A stretch of 11,690 nucleotides of DNA from Chthonomonadaceae bacterium (GTDB lineage: Bacteria > Armatimonadota > Chthonomonadetes > Chthonomonadales > Chthonomonadaceae): contig JANXLO010000342.1 in assembly GCA_025355115.1 (NCBI GenBank), positions 1-11,690 of the forward strand, given 5' to 3'. Position 1 is the stretch's first letter, and the number at the start of each line of letters is the position of its first letter. This document shows, piece by piece, positions 1 through 6,328 of this stretch. Position numbers and translations under genes: made by a program. A model generated the notes under the pieces. The model searched no databases and had not been told where the DNA came from. It was given only the letters and a program-made list of their open reading frames with translations.

Positions 1-1
1 C

Positions 2-76
2 GAGGAAGCGGAAGGAGCGTTCGGCGTGTTTGCTTCGTTGTCTAATGTAGTGTTCATGAATAGCATTGTCCCATGA
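2..76 (+). CDS. 3' end of an unidentified protein (partial at window edge)
   Basis: This frame is open from the left edge and ends in TGA at 74-76. It encodes 24 residues ending in NSIVP, with a protein-like mix (acidic start, then FGVFASLSNVVF). The stop overlaps the ATG at 73-75 of the next ORF as ATGA, the usual arrangement of translationally coupled genes, and this is the main reason to believe the frame. I do not recognise the family; too little is present for a functional call. The other forward frames are either closed quickly by stops or look unlike protein. Confidence 0.4.
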   Translation, partial: EEAEGAFGVFASLSNVVFMNSIVP

Positions 77-189
77 TGCGCGCAGATTTGAGCGAGGTTT
101 CCAGCAACACTATTCCTCGCGAAGGCGGCGATTACCAGCAAATAGCGGAAACATCTGTGATTCGGAAAGATCGGAACCGTCAGGATTGA
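73..189 (+). CDS. 38-aa hypothetical peptide, possibly coupled to upstream gene
   Basis: A short ORF starts with ATGATG at 73 and ends in TGA at 187-189. It begins MMRADLSEVS and ends RKDRNRQD, a hydrophilic, charged peptide with no membrane segment or cysteine motif. Its start overlaps the stop of the preceding frame (ATGA), which suggests co-translation without its own Shine-Dalgarno site; none is obvious upstream. It could equally be the truncated N-terminus of a longer gene broken when this accessory region was rearranged, because unrelated minus-strand ORFs begin 16 nt after its stop. No family recognised. Confidence 0.3.
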   Translation: MMRADLSEVSSNTIPREGGDYQQIAETSVIRKDRNRQD

Positions 190-205
190 GCAGGCATCAA
201 TCCGG

Positions 206-373
206 CTATTTTTGCCCATCCCCCATCAGAGTAAAATCTCCCTTTACTGCGATAAAGAGGATTTCTACATTCTGGGCGCGAGAAAGCTGCCCTCCGTTGA
301 GGATGTCGGAATAGAGTAGACTCCAACCAGCCGCAAAGTAGCAAAACAAAAAAAACGCAAAAGCGCAGGTCAC
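206..373 (-). CDS. 55-aa small single-span membrane protein (hypothetical)
   Basis: The proposed start is GTG at 373-371, overlapping as GTGA the TGA stop (372-370) of the ORF upstream on the same strand. The peptide opens with a strongly hydrophobic stretch (MTCAFAFFLFCYFAAGW, residues 1-17) that would span or anchor in the membrane, followed by a soluble tail ending LMGDGQK. The frame is also open further upstream to an ATG at 433, giving 75 aa, but that extension overlaps the neighbour and reads less like protein (Arg/Cys-rich). A run of eight T residues in the coding strand lies in the hydrophobic segment, so a frameshift joining the two small ORFs into one protein of about 110 aa is an alternative. 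No family recognised. Confidence 0.35.
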   Translation of the reverse strand: MTCAFAFFLFCYFAAGWSLLYSDILNGGQLSRAQNVEILFIAVKGDFTLMGDGQK

Positions 374-552
374 GATACAGACTGGAACGCAACATCTTCC
401 GCTTCGAGAGAGCGCAAGTAGTCGTCCGCCCATGGTTCTTTATTCCGAGCCATCGCCATTGCCTGACGAACACCAAACGACATGCCCAAAAGATGAATCT
501 GCTCCCGCATCGTCTCAGTCAGGGGGCGTCCTCCTAAATAATCGTGGAGCAC
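370..552 (-). CDS. 60-aa hypothetical protein, N-terminus uncertain
   Basis: The minus-strand frame encodes a protein-like sequence (TETMREQIHLLGMSFGVRQ, then KEPWADDYLRSLEAEDVAFQ) rich in amphipathic helix. The only start inside the frame is GTG at 552, with a poor ribosome site, yet the frame upstream of it also reads like protein (TIYPEWRTW) back to a TGA near 583. A plausible ATG with a GAAGAG site lies just beyond in another frame, so a one-base insertion near the N-terminus is possible. Its stop overlaps the start of the small membrane ORF (GTGA), suggesting a two-gene unit. It sits next to transposon debris, so it may be a remnant. Family unknown. Confidence 0.35.
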   Translation of the reverse strand: MLHDYLGGRPLTETMREQIHLLGMSFGVRQAMAMARNKEPWADDYLRSLEAEDVAFQSVS

Positions 553-648
553 CCATGTGCGCCACTCTGGATAAATCGTGAGTCATCTCTTCGGCAAGGT
601 TTTTCTGAGGTTGCACCGGTTTCCCTCCCATGCGGGATTTGATATGGG

Positions 649-680
649 GAGTAGAGGAGAAAGACCTTTCCCCTCTACTC
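649..680. repeat. Inverted repeat / hairpin upstream of recombinase remnant
   Basis: Arms GAGTAGAGG (649-657) and CCTCTACTC (672-680) pair perfectly. After one A/C mismatch, a further GAAA/TTTC pairing leaves a GACC loop, giving 13 pairs of 14. No T-run follows, so a classical terminator is unlikely. The hairpin lies just before the point (about 709) where the recombinase frame opens, in the stretch from which the recombinase N-terminus is missing. It could be a recombination core site, a terminator relic or chance. Confidence 0.5.
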
Positions 681-816
681 GTCTGGTTCAGGCTTCAAAC
701 AAACTTAAAGATGTAGGAAGAACAGGTTTCGCCTGGGCGTACAAAACGATCTGCTGCCTGCCGATCCCACGGTCAAACTGGAGCCTGTTCGTCTGCCAGA
801 ACGCGATCCACGCCCT

Positions 817-1407
817 TTGAGCGAAGATCAGGTGGAAGCGATCCTCTCAGCTATCCCGACAACGCACAAGCGAAACCGGCTGCTCCTCTCCTTATTATAT
901 GAAACCGGCATCCGGGTCGGCGAAGCCCTGGGAATTCTCATCCCTCATACTCACATCAACGATGTGGACGGCGGTTATATCCGCGTTCTCGGCAAAGGCG
1001 ACAGAGAACGGGTCGTTCCCCTGATTGACGCGCCAAGAACGGTTCGTCTGTTGCGAGAACTGCTCAAGACGCTAGTGAAGACCGGACCGCTCTTCCGAGG
1101 CGACGCGCGCAAAAGCGGCCGTGCCGCAGAAGCCGTAGACTATACGACGCTATACTACCACTTTGAGCGCTATCTTGAGATCGCCCGACAAAAGAAGCCG
1201 GCACTATTCCTGGCGGAAGCGGAAGCGATTACCATTCACCGCCTGCGTCATACCCATGCGACCCAAAAACTGCGCGACGGCATTCCGCTGCCTTCGGTCC
1301 GCAAACTCATGGGACACAAGAACATCCAGACGACGTTGCGGTATGCAGAGACCGATCTGGAAACCATCAAGCAGCAGTTGGTCGAGACGCGAAAACGCCG
1401 ACGCTGA
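817..1407 (+). CDS. Tyrosine recombinase (TnpI-like), catalytic domain only, N-terminally truncated
   Basis: The protein holds the catalytic domain of a phage-integrase-family tyrosine recombinase. Numbered from the TTG at 817, all active-site positions are visible: Arg33 (ETGIRVGEAL), Lys60 (LGKGDRERVV), His141 and Arg144 (HRLRHTHAT), His167 (GHKNIQTTLRY) and Tyr176. The frame is open back to 709, where it reads NDLLPADPTVKLEPV, typical of the linker before the catalytic domain, then stops at TAA 706-708. The roughly 90-100-residue core-binding domain is therefore missing, no ATG or GTG start remains, and function is unlikely. Intact family members are about 280-300 aa. It lies 41 nt upstream of a Tn3-type transposase, the order seen in Tn4430, where TnpI resolves cointegrates. 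Confidence 0.85.
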   Translation: MSEDQVEAILSAIPTTHKRNRLLLSLLYETGIRVGEALGILIPHTHINDVDGGYIRVLGKGDRERVVPLIDAPRTVRLLRELLKTLVKTGPLFRGDARKSGRAAEAVDYTTLYYHFERYLEIARQKKPALFLAEAEAITIHRLRHTHATQKLRDGIPLPSVRKLMGHKNIQTTLRYAETDLETIKQQLVETRKRRR

Positions 1408-1438
1408 GGCCCCGCGTTTTCCCCAATCTCACCCTTTC

Positions 1439-1444
1439 AGGAGA
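1439..1444 (+). promoter_or_regulatory. Shine-Dalgarno site of transposase remnant
   Basis: AGGAGA lies five bases before the ATG at 1449 and fixes the original start of the transposase gene, although the reading frame breaks about 50 bases later. Confidence 0.75.
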
Positions 1445-1448
1445 ATCC

Positions 1449-2240
1449 ATGAAACGTCTCTGGAGCGACGAAGACCTCGTCGCACACTTCACCCTGCTTC
1501 CCAAAATCGCCAATTGCTACAGAATAAGACCGGTGCCACCCGTCTGGGCTTTGCGGTGCTGCTCAAGTGTTTCCAGCAGGAGGGGCGCTTTCCAGCCAGA
1601 CAGGAGATTCCGTTCTCGGTGGTTCGCCATCTTGCCGAACAGGTCGAACTCGCCCCGGACTGTTTGTGCAGTACCCCACGGAAGGGCGCACGGCGGAGTA
1701 TCATCGTGCTCAGATTCGCGAAGCGCTCGCGTTTCGCCCCAGTACGGAGGCAGATAGCGAAGCGATCCTCGCCTGGATGGTCCAGCATATTCTACCCCAG
1801 GAGCGCGATCCGGAGGCGTTGACCGCGATTTTCTACGACCAATGTCGCGAACTGCATCTGGAACCACCCGCTCCGAAGCGTCTGTCGCGCTGGATCCAGT
1901 CCGCAATCCGCTCGCGCGAGGAAGCCTTCTGTGCAGCGATCTGCCAGCGACTCTCTCCTGTGGTGCGCGCCCAGATGGAAGCGCTCTTGCGTCCCCCGAC
2001 TGAGGAGGATACCTCCCCGTACGCTTCCGAGGAAGCAGGAGAGGACCAGGAAGCCTCCGATCTCACCGGGCAGGCGCTCCTCAATCGCATGCAAGCCGGT
2101 CCGGCAGGCATGAACGTCCAAACCGCCTTGAAAGATATCGCCAAGGCCTCGCTCCAATCGCCGGAAGGCAAAGTGTGCGAAGTCGTCTATCCTGTCGCCA
2201 ATGAGCAGACCCTCCAGGGCCTGGTCGCCGAATGGGACGC
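1449..2240 (+). pseudogene. tnpA: Tn3-family transposase TnpA, N-terminal part, frameshifted and truncated
   Basis: The start MKRLWSDEDLVAHFTLLP is typical of DUF4158-type Tn3 TnpA proteins. The sequence then continues in a second frame (NKTGATRLGFAVLLKCFQQ) and a third (YPTEGRTAEYHRAQIREAL). Two single-base losses explain this, near 1500-1505 and 1667-1672. In the third frame, the segment after ALKDIAK (about 2145) jumps straight to SPEGKVCEVVYP...NEQTLQGLVAEW, which in relatives I recall lies well over 100 residues later, so an internal deletion is likely. Homology ends near 2240, before the DDE catalytic domain; a full TnpA is about 1000 aa. From 1567 to 2817 the frame is open without interruption, so gene callers would predict one 416-aa chimeric protein. 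The remnant cannot transpose. Confidence 0.9.
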
Positions 2241-3182
2241 TGCCGTCAAGTTCCTGGAGACGGCCATAGAGGCGGCTCTGACTCGCCTAGATGAAGCCGT
2301 GCCGACGGCTCTTAGATCTCATCTTCTCAACGGGCTTGGCGTAATCGTCAACATGCAGGGGGACACGGAAAGGGCGGCGGAGTGCTACGAGCAGAGCCTG
2401 GGCATTCGCCGCGACATGCACGATACGGAGAGCATTGCGGGGGTGCTTGCCAATCTGGGAAATCTTGTGCGCAATCAGGGCAACTATGAACGGGCAGGCG
2501 CCCTGTATGAGGAGGCGTTGGCGTTCGACCGGGCGAATGGAAAGCTTAGCGAGGTCGCAATGTCCCTGATGAGCCTTGGGAATCTCTGGTGTGTTCAGGG
2601 AGAGCTGGAGAAGGCGCAGCCCTACTATGCCCAGTTTCTGGCGATCGAGGAGGAGGTTCAGGATCAGAAGGTGCTGTCGATGGTGCTCAACAATCTCTGC
2701 GTGGTTGCTTCGGCCCGTGAGGAGTTCGTGCAAGCCAGAGGCTACGCGGAGCGCTGTCTGGCTATGCAGCGGGGTTTGGGCCATCGGCAAGGCATCATCC
2801 TCGCGCAGGGCAGCTAAGCTTCATTCTCACGGCTGTCGGGGAACACCAGGCTGCGAGAGTGGCGATATCGGAGTGCCTGCTGCTCTGCCGCGCTCTGGGA
2901 GACAGATATCCGACATTGATGATACTGGAATCGTATGCGGCGTTCGCTCAGAGCGTTGGCGAATATCGCATGGCTGCCCGATGCCTTGCCGCCGCGAGTT
3001 CAATGCGGGATGCCATGGGATTCCCGATGATCCCGGCCACTCGAATTACGCTGGAGCGCACTCATGCTCAGCTGGAAGCTGCGCTCGACCCCGCAGAATT
3101 CGCGATGCTTTTGCAAGATGGCGCTTCTCTGGCGATGGAGGAGATCCTAGACATGGTCATAGACCACGAAGCGAGCCGCTAA
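2241..3182 (+). pseudogene. 3' part of a TPR-containing regulator/ATPase gene, fused and frameshifted
   Basis: At least four tandem TPR-like units are visible from about 2300 to 2790 (RAAECYEQSLGIRRD, RAGALYEEALAFDR, KAQPYYAQFLAIEE, QARGYAERCLAMQR), each preceded by LxNLGxL-type helices. A one-base deletion near 2790-2815 moves the rest into another frame. That frame reads SFILTAVGEHQAARVAISE and ends with an EFAMLLQDGASLAMEEILD tail. This layout, and especially the tail, matches the C-terminal sensor half of large NB-ARC/AAA-ATPase regulators with TPRs. The N-terminal HTH and ATPase parts are absent, replaced in frame by the transposase remnant. Its TAA (3180-3182) overlaps the hemW stop on the opposite strand. 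Which exact regulator family it came from is inferred. Confidence 0.8.
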
Positions 3183-4348
3183 TCGGGGAGGAAGGCCGCC
3201 AGCACATCGTTGGCGAGGAGAAGGCCGCGATGCGTCAGACGCAGCGTGTCTGCCTCGAGGTGAAGCAGCCCCTCCGACTGCAGCCGAGCCAATTCGAGGG
3301 CGAATCGCTCGCGCGGCTCCACGCCGAAGCGGGCACGAATTCGCTCGAGTGGCAGCCCGTCACGCAGACGCAGGCCCAGCATCATCGTCTCGCCGAGCGA
3401 TCCATCCGCGTCGAGTTGCTCCGACTCTACAGCTAGATCCGTCCCCGCCTTCATCTTCGCCGCATAGCGCGCCGGAAGCTTCTCGCGTTTCCAGCGACGT
3501 CCCTCCAGGCAGGAAACGGCCCCCGGCCCCACGCCAAGATACTCCTCATTGCGCCAGTAGACCTGATTGTGCCGAGACCGGAAGCCCGGACGCGCGAAGT
3601 TGCTGACCTCGTAGTGCTCGAGCCCCGCCGCTGTCAACAGGCCGATGCTGCGCTCGTACATGGCGAGCTCGTCATCTTCGTCCGGGAGATCCAGCCTTCC
3701 TCCGGCGTGGAGTCGCTCGAAGCGCGTTCCAGGCTCGAGCGTCAGGGCGTAGAGCGACAGGTGGTCCGTTCCCAGGGCAAGGGCACGGTCAAGAGTCGTC
3801 TCCCACAGCGAGAGGCTCTGCGTCGGCAGGCCGAACATCAGATCCAGGTTCAGGTTGCTGAAGCCAGCCTCCCGCGCTGCCGCGACTGCCCGCTCGGCCT
3901 CTCCCGCAGTGTGAAATCTGTCCAGAGCGACGAGCAGACCGTCATCGAAGGACTGCACGCCGATGCTCAGGCGATTGAACCCCGCCTCCCGCATCGCTCC
4001 AAATTTCTCCGCATCAGACGAGCCGGGGTTGGCTTCACTGGAAATCTCGGCGTTCGGCTCGACCGCAAAATTGTCCTTTACCGTTCCAAGCAGCGATGCC
4101 AGTTGCGAGCCGCTGAGAAACGTAGGCGTCCCGCCCCCAAAAAAGATGGTCGGAACAGTGACCCTGCCGTGCTCTGCCTCGAGTTCACGGGCCGTTCGCG
4201 CTATGTCAGCCTGTATCGCCGCCACTGTCTCCAGCACCAGCCCGCTCTGCGCCCGCTCGACAAAAGTGTTGAAATCGCAGTAAGCGCAGTGTCTGGCGCA
4301 GAACGGGATATGGACATAGACAGCCAGCGAACGAGCGGCATCGGACAT
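3179..4348 (-). CDS. hemW: HemW-like radical SAM heme chaperone / coproporphyrinogen oxidase-like protein
   Basis: The 389-aa protein is a HemN/HemW-family radical SAM enzyme. It starts with YVHIPFCARHCAYCDF, whose Cys17, Cys21 and Cys24 form the CX3CX2C motif that binds a 4Fe-4S cluster and SAM. It continues with the GGGTPTFLS glycine motif, EANPG, SIGVQSFDD, and HNQVYWRNEEYLGVGPGA. The roughly 390-aa length and the single Cys motif without the extra N-terminal region of HemN favour HemW, which is known to transfer heme to acceptor enzymes. The ATG at 4348 is preferred over the one at 4378 because GAGGAG sits eight bases before it. The gene appears intact and is the last minus-strand gene before the mobile debris. 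A weak TACAAT -10-like box lies at 4367-4372. Confidence 0.93.
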   Translation of the reverse strand: MSDAARSLAVYVHIPFCARHCAYCDFNTFVERAQSGLVLETVAAIQADIARTARELEAEHGRVTVPTIFFGGGTPTFLSGSQLASLLGTVKDNFAVEPNAEISSEANPGSSDAEKFGAMREAGFNRLSIGVQSFDDGLLVALDRFHTAGEAERAVAAAREAGFSNLNLDLMFGLPTQSLSLWETTLDRALALGTDHLSLYALTLEPGTRFERLHAGGRLDLPDEDDELAMYERSIGLLTAAGLEHYEVSNFARPGFRSRHNQVYWRNEEYLGVGPGAVSCLEGRRWKREKLPARYAAKMKAGTDLAVESEQLDADGSLGETMMLGLRLRDGLPLERIRARFGVEPRERFALELARLQSEGLLHLEADTLRLTHRGLLLANDVLAAFLPD

Positions 4349-4383
4349 GAAAGACTCCTCTGCCCTATTGTACACCATTTGAA

Positions 4384-4424
4384 CTGCCTAACCCCCTTCC
4401 GTTAAGGGGCCGGGGGTCAGGCAG
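4384..4424. repeat. Long imperfect hairpin between lipoprotein gene and hemW
   Basis: Arms CTGCCTAACCCCC (4384-4396) and GGGGGTCAGGCAG (4412-4424) pair at 12 of 13 positions around a 15-nt loop. An alternative inner pairing CCCCTT/AAGGGG (4393-4398 with 4404-4409) is also possible. On the minus strand it follows the lipoprotein stop by about 50 nt and precedes the hemW start by about 36 nt. It may be a terminator without a T-tract, or a structured hemW leader. Confidence 0.6.
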
Positions 4425-4472
4425 CGCACGGAGAAAGGTCGCTTCTCGGAAGGAAAAATCAATTTATCCTGA

Positions 4473-5249
4473 TTACTTGTCCGTGAGAAGGAGGCTCTGT
4501 GCGGAGGGCTGACCAGCCTGCGGACTGACCAGACCGTAGACGAGCACCGTGTAGGCGTGTCCGCCTGCCAGGGTGGCCGCGCCGAGGGATGAGACAACGT
4601 TGCCTGCGCTGTCGCGGACGGCCAGATTGTAGTTTCCTGCGGTGACGGCCACATAGGCGGAGCTGCTGTTGCCGGAGGTGTTGCCGTAAGCGACTCCACC
4701 GAGACCCATCACCGCGATCGCAGTCGGCGGCGTTCCGACCGTATTATAGAGCGAGATGGGCGGGGAGTCCGGTGAGAGATCGATCAGGCGCACGACCGCG
4801 CTGCTGGAGGCGATGGCGCCGGGAAAGTTGTCGCTGAACTGTATCAGCTGGGGTGCAGTCGTGCCTGAGGTTCCGGCTACGCCTGTGATGACCTGCGTGT
4901 AGAAGAAATCACGCGTCATCGTGACCGAGTTCTCAGGCGCAATCAGGGTTGCTGTTCCTGCCTGAACAGCGTCCGTTTTGATCGCAATCCCGCTGGAGAC
5001 GGTCGCGTAGCTGGTGCCCTGACCGAACGAGAGCGGTGAGGGGTTAATGTTCTGGTTGCGCTGCGTGATGTTGACTCCCGCGCCGGGCGAGCCGATCAGC
5101 ACGTTGAAGACCCGCTGATGGTTGGTGTCGTTGGGATTGGTGCCGAACGGCTTGTCGATGCTGGTGCCGCCTCCGCAGCCGAACATTCCTAGCGTCAGCA
5201 GCCCGGCGACGCCTAGCAGTGCAGAGCGGGAAATAGGACGAGAAAACAT
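4473..5249 (-). CDS. DUF4397-type surface lipoprotein
   Basis: A 258-aa predicted lipoprotein. The start MFSRPISRSALLGVAGLLTL is a signal peptide with an n-region Arg pair and a hydrophobic core, followed by GMFGCGGG. Cys25 is the likely lipidated residue; the -3 Met is slightly unusual for a lipobox. The ATG at 5249 is chosen over the upstream start at 5336 because a perfect AGGAGG lies five bases before it and the signal peptide begins there. The C-terminal part (VVRLIDLSPDSPPISLYNTV through YVAVTAGNYNLAVRD to GGHAYTVLVYGL) follows the DUF4397 pattern of a beta-sandwich. The first half (RVFNVLIGSPGAGVNITQ, then FFYTQVITG) looks like a second, diverged copy. Function is unknown; a cell-surface location is inferred from the lipobox. 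Confidence 0.82.
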   Translation of the reverse strand: MFSRPISRSALLGVAGLLTLGMFGCGGGTSIDKPFGTNPNDTNHQRVFNVLIGSPGAGVNITQRNQNINPSPLSFGQGTSYATVSSGIAIKTDAVQAGTATLIAPENSVTMTRDFFYTQVITGVAGTSGTTAPQLIQFSDNFPGAIASSSAVVRLIDLSPDSPPISLYNTVGTPPTAIAVMGLGGVAYGNTSGNSSSAYVAVTAGNYNLAVRDSAGNVVSSLGAATLAGGHAYTVLVYGLVSPQAGQPSAQSLLLTDK

Positions 5250-5436
5250 ATCAGCCTCCTGAAAAGGGATATTTTCAAACGGATTGGGGACGTTCGGCTC
5301 ACTCTGCGGCAGCACTCTTAGCGAAGTTAGACTCACATGACGAGGCTGACTCTGTTGACGAGGTGAGGCCGCGGCAACGCGAAGAGCAGAAACCTTAATA
5401 GTAGAGACGCCGGATTAGGCCTTGATGTGACGCAGA

Positions 5437-5479
5437 AAACAAAAAAAATGCCGGGAGGAAGTTCCATCTTCCCTCCCGG
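5437..5479 (-). terminator. Rho-independent terminator behind the crp-like gene
   Basis: Read on the minus strand, CCGGGAGGGAAG pairs with CTTCCTCCCGG across a short loop (one bulged G). It is followed directly by CA and a T-rich tail (eight Ts, G, four Ts). The stem is 5451-5479 and the tail 5437-5448. It lies about 100 nt beyond the crp-like stop codon at 5580 and isolates that gene from the downstream lipoprotein gene. Confidence 0.9.
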
Positions 5480-5511
5480 CGAGTTCATGCTATTCGCTTC
5501 CAACCGCACAC

Positions 5512-5529
5512 AGTCCCTGCACAGGGACT
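5512..5529. repeat. Short perfect palindrome in the crp 3' region
   Basis: AGTCCCTG (5512-5519) and CAGGGACT (5522-5529) are perfect inverted repeats around CA. As RNA this would be a six-pair stem with a six-base loop in the 3' untranslated region of the crp-like transcript, between the stop codon and the terminator. It does not match a CRP site. It may be a stabilising hairpin or an operator for another dimeric protein. Confidence 0.55.
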
Positions 5530-5579
5530 TCTGAGCCGCCGCCAATCCCCGTTCAGGATGGCAGTGAAAGATTAAAAAT

Positions 5580-6254
5580 TCAAGCGCTCCGCGCCATCTG
5601 CTCCAGTCGGATGCGATCCGTCACGACCAGATGCCCTCGATTGCGGCGCAGGCAAAAAGTCGATTCGAGCCGCGCCAGATTGCGGGCGACCGTCTCTCGG
5701 CGCACTCCGATGAGATGCGCGATCTCCTCCTGGGAAAGCGGCGGGCACAGCAGGCCACTGCCAGTGTCCGCGCGAGCAAGCAGCAGCTTCGCCACTCGCG
5801 ACAGTGAGGAGTTCGAGGACATCGCGACCAGATTCTCGTTGGTGTGCTTGAGCCGCAGAGCCAGATTGCGCAGCAGCTCGCTCGTCAGCTCGAAGGATTC
5901 GCGCAGCAGCGCATGAAAGCTCCCCTGATCCAGAAGCAGAAGCTCCGTCTCCTCGGAGAGAGTGACTGCGGAGGCGGTGCGCAGACCGCCAGTGAGCAGA
6001 GCCATCTCTCCGAAAAAATCGCCTTTGGCCAGCAGTGCAAGCGTTGTCTCCGAGCCGCTGTCGCCATCCCCGGAGTAGATCTTCACTCCGCCCCGTAGGA
6101 CGATGTAGAGCTGCCCGCCCGGCTCGCCTTCACGGAAAAGGTTCACTTTGCCGCGATAGGTGCGGCGTCGGCAGGCCGCGGCGATGCGCTCGCGCTGCTC
6201 ATCCGTAAGGTCTGCAAACAGGCGCACACGCTGCAAACACTCTGCGATCTTCAT
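5580..6254 (-). CDS. Crp/Fnr-family transcriptional regulator
   Basis: A 224-aa regulator, close to the family norm. An N-terminal cyclic-nucleotide-binding jelly roll (about residues 8-125) contains GDFFGEMALLTGG and Arg92, matching the E. coli CRP phosphate-binding region (Glu83 for Glu72, Arg92 for Arg82). A dimerisation helix follows (about 120-145), with Thr138 where CRP has Thr127 but Asn139 in place of Ser128. The C-terminal winged helix (SQEEIAHLIGVRRETVARNL, about 173-197) keeps the three DNA-reading residues of CRP, here Arg186, Glu187 and Arg191. No FNR-type cysteine cluster is present, so a CRP-like ligand is likelier than iron-sulfur sensing. The ATG at 6254 has GAGAGG nine bases upstream. 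Its ligand is not shown by the sequence. Confidence 0.92.
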   Translation of the reverse strand: MKIAECLQRVRLFADLTDEQRERIAAACRRRTYRGKVNLFREGEPGGQLYIVLRGGVKIYSGDGDSGSETTLALLAKGDFFGEMALLTGGLRTASAVTLSEETELLLLDQGSFHALLRESFELTSELLRNLALRLKHTNENLVAMSSNSSLSRVAKLLLARADTGSGLLCPPLSQEEIAHLIGVRRETVARNLARLESTFCLRRNRGHLVVTDRIRLEQMARSA

Positions 6255-6297
6255 GCTGCACTGCCTCTCAAATCCGGCTAAGCTGCCATTGGATCTG

Positions 6298-6317
6298 CTG
6301 TAGCGTCGCCGCTACAG
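6298..6317 (-). promoter_or_regulatory. Hairpin in presumed crp 5' leader, with an overlapping alternative partner
   Basis: CTGTAGCG and CGCTACAG form a perfect eight-pair stem with a TCGC loop, about 44-63 nt before the crp-like start. Bases 6301-6307 (TAGCGTC) can instead pair with GACGCTA at 6325-6331, so two structures exclude each other. The second arm overlaps the likely -10 box, so it may act at DNA rather than RNA level. Confidence 0.5.
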
Positions 6318-6328
6318 AATTAGAGACG

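Larger units (their letters stand above)
5250..5579. other. Intergenic region between crp-like gene and lipoprotein gene
   Basis: This 330-nt gap holds the terminator of the crp-like gene (5437-5479), a compact palindrome (5512-5529) and the upstream region of the lipoprotein gene, with AGGAGG just before its start. No convincing -35/-10 pair for the lipoprotein could be assigned; TACTAT/TATTAA-like bases lie about 150 nt upstream of its start. A 70-codon minus-strand frame here spans the terminator and does not look like protein. Confidence 0.5.

Noticed and set aside
66..314. 82-codon + strand ORF
   Set aside because: Arg/Ser-rich, overlaps the better frame at 73-189 and runs antisense into the small membrane ORF; no ribosome site.
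553..817. Terminal inverted repeats of the Tn3-like element
   Set aside because: No pair of 38-bp-like ends starting with a GGGG-type terminus could be matched by eye on both sides; the ends have probably been lost.
578..820. 80-codon + strand ORF before the recombinase
   Set aside because: Its second half is an out-of-frame reading of recombinase linker sequence and the first half has no protein character; it does not contain the missing recombinase N-terminus.
3569..4405. Long + strand ORF antisense to hemW
   Set aside because: A shadow of codon usage in hemW; Arg-rich with no motif.
5333..5545. 70-codon minus-strand ORF
   Set aside because: It runs straight through the crp-like terminator, and its hydrophobic part comes from the T-tract; no ribosome site.
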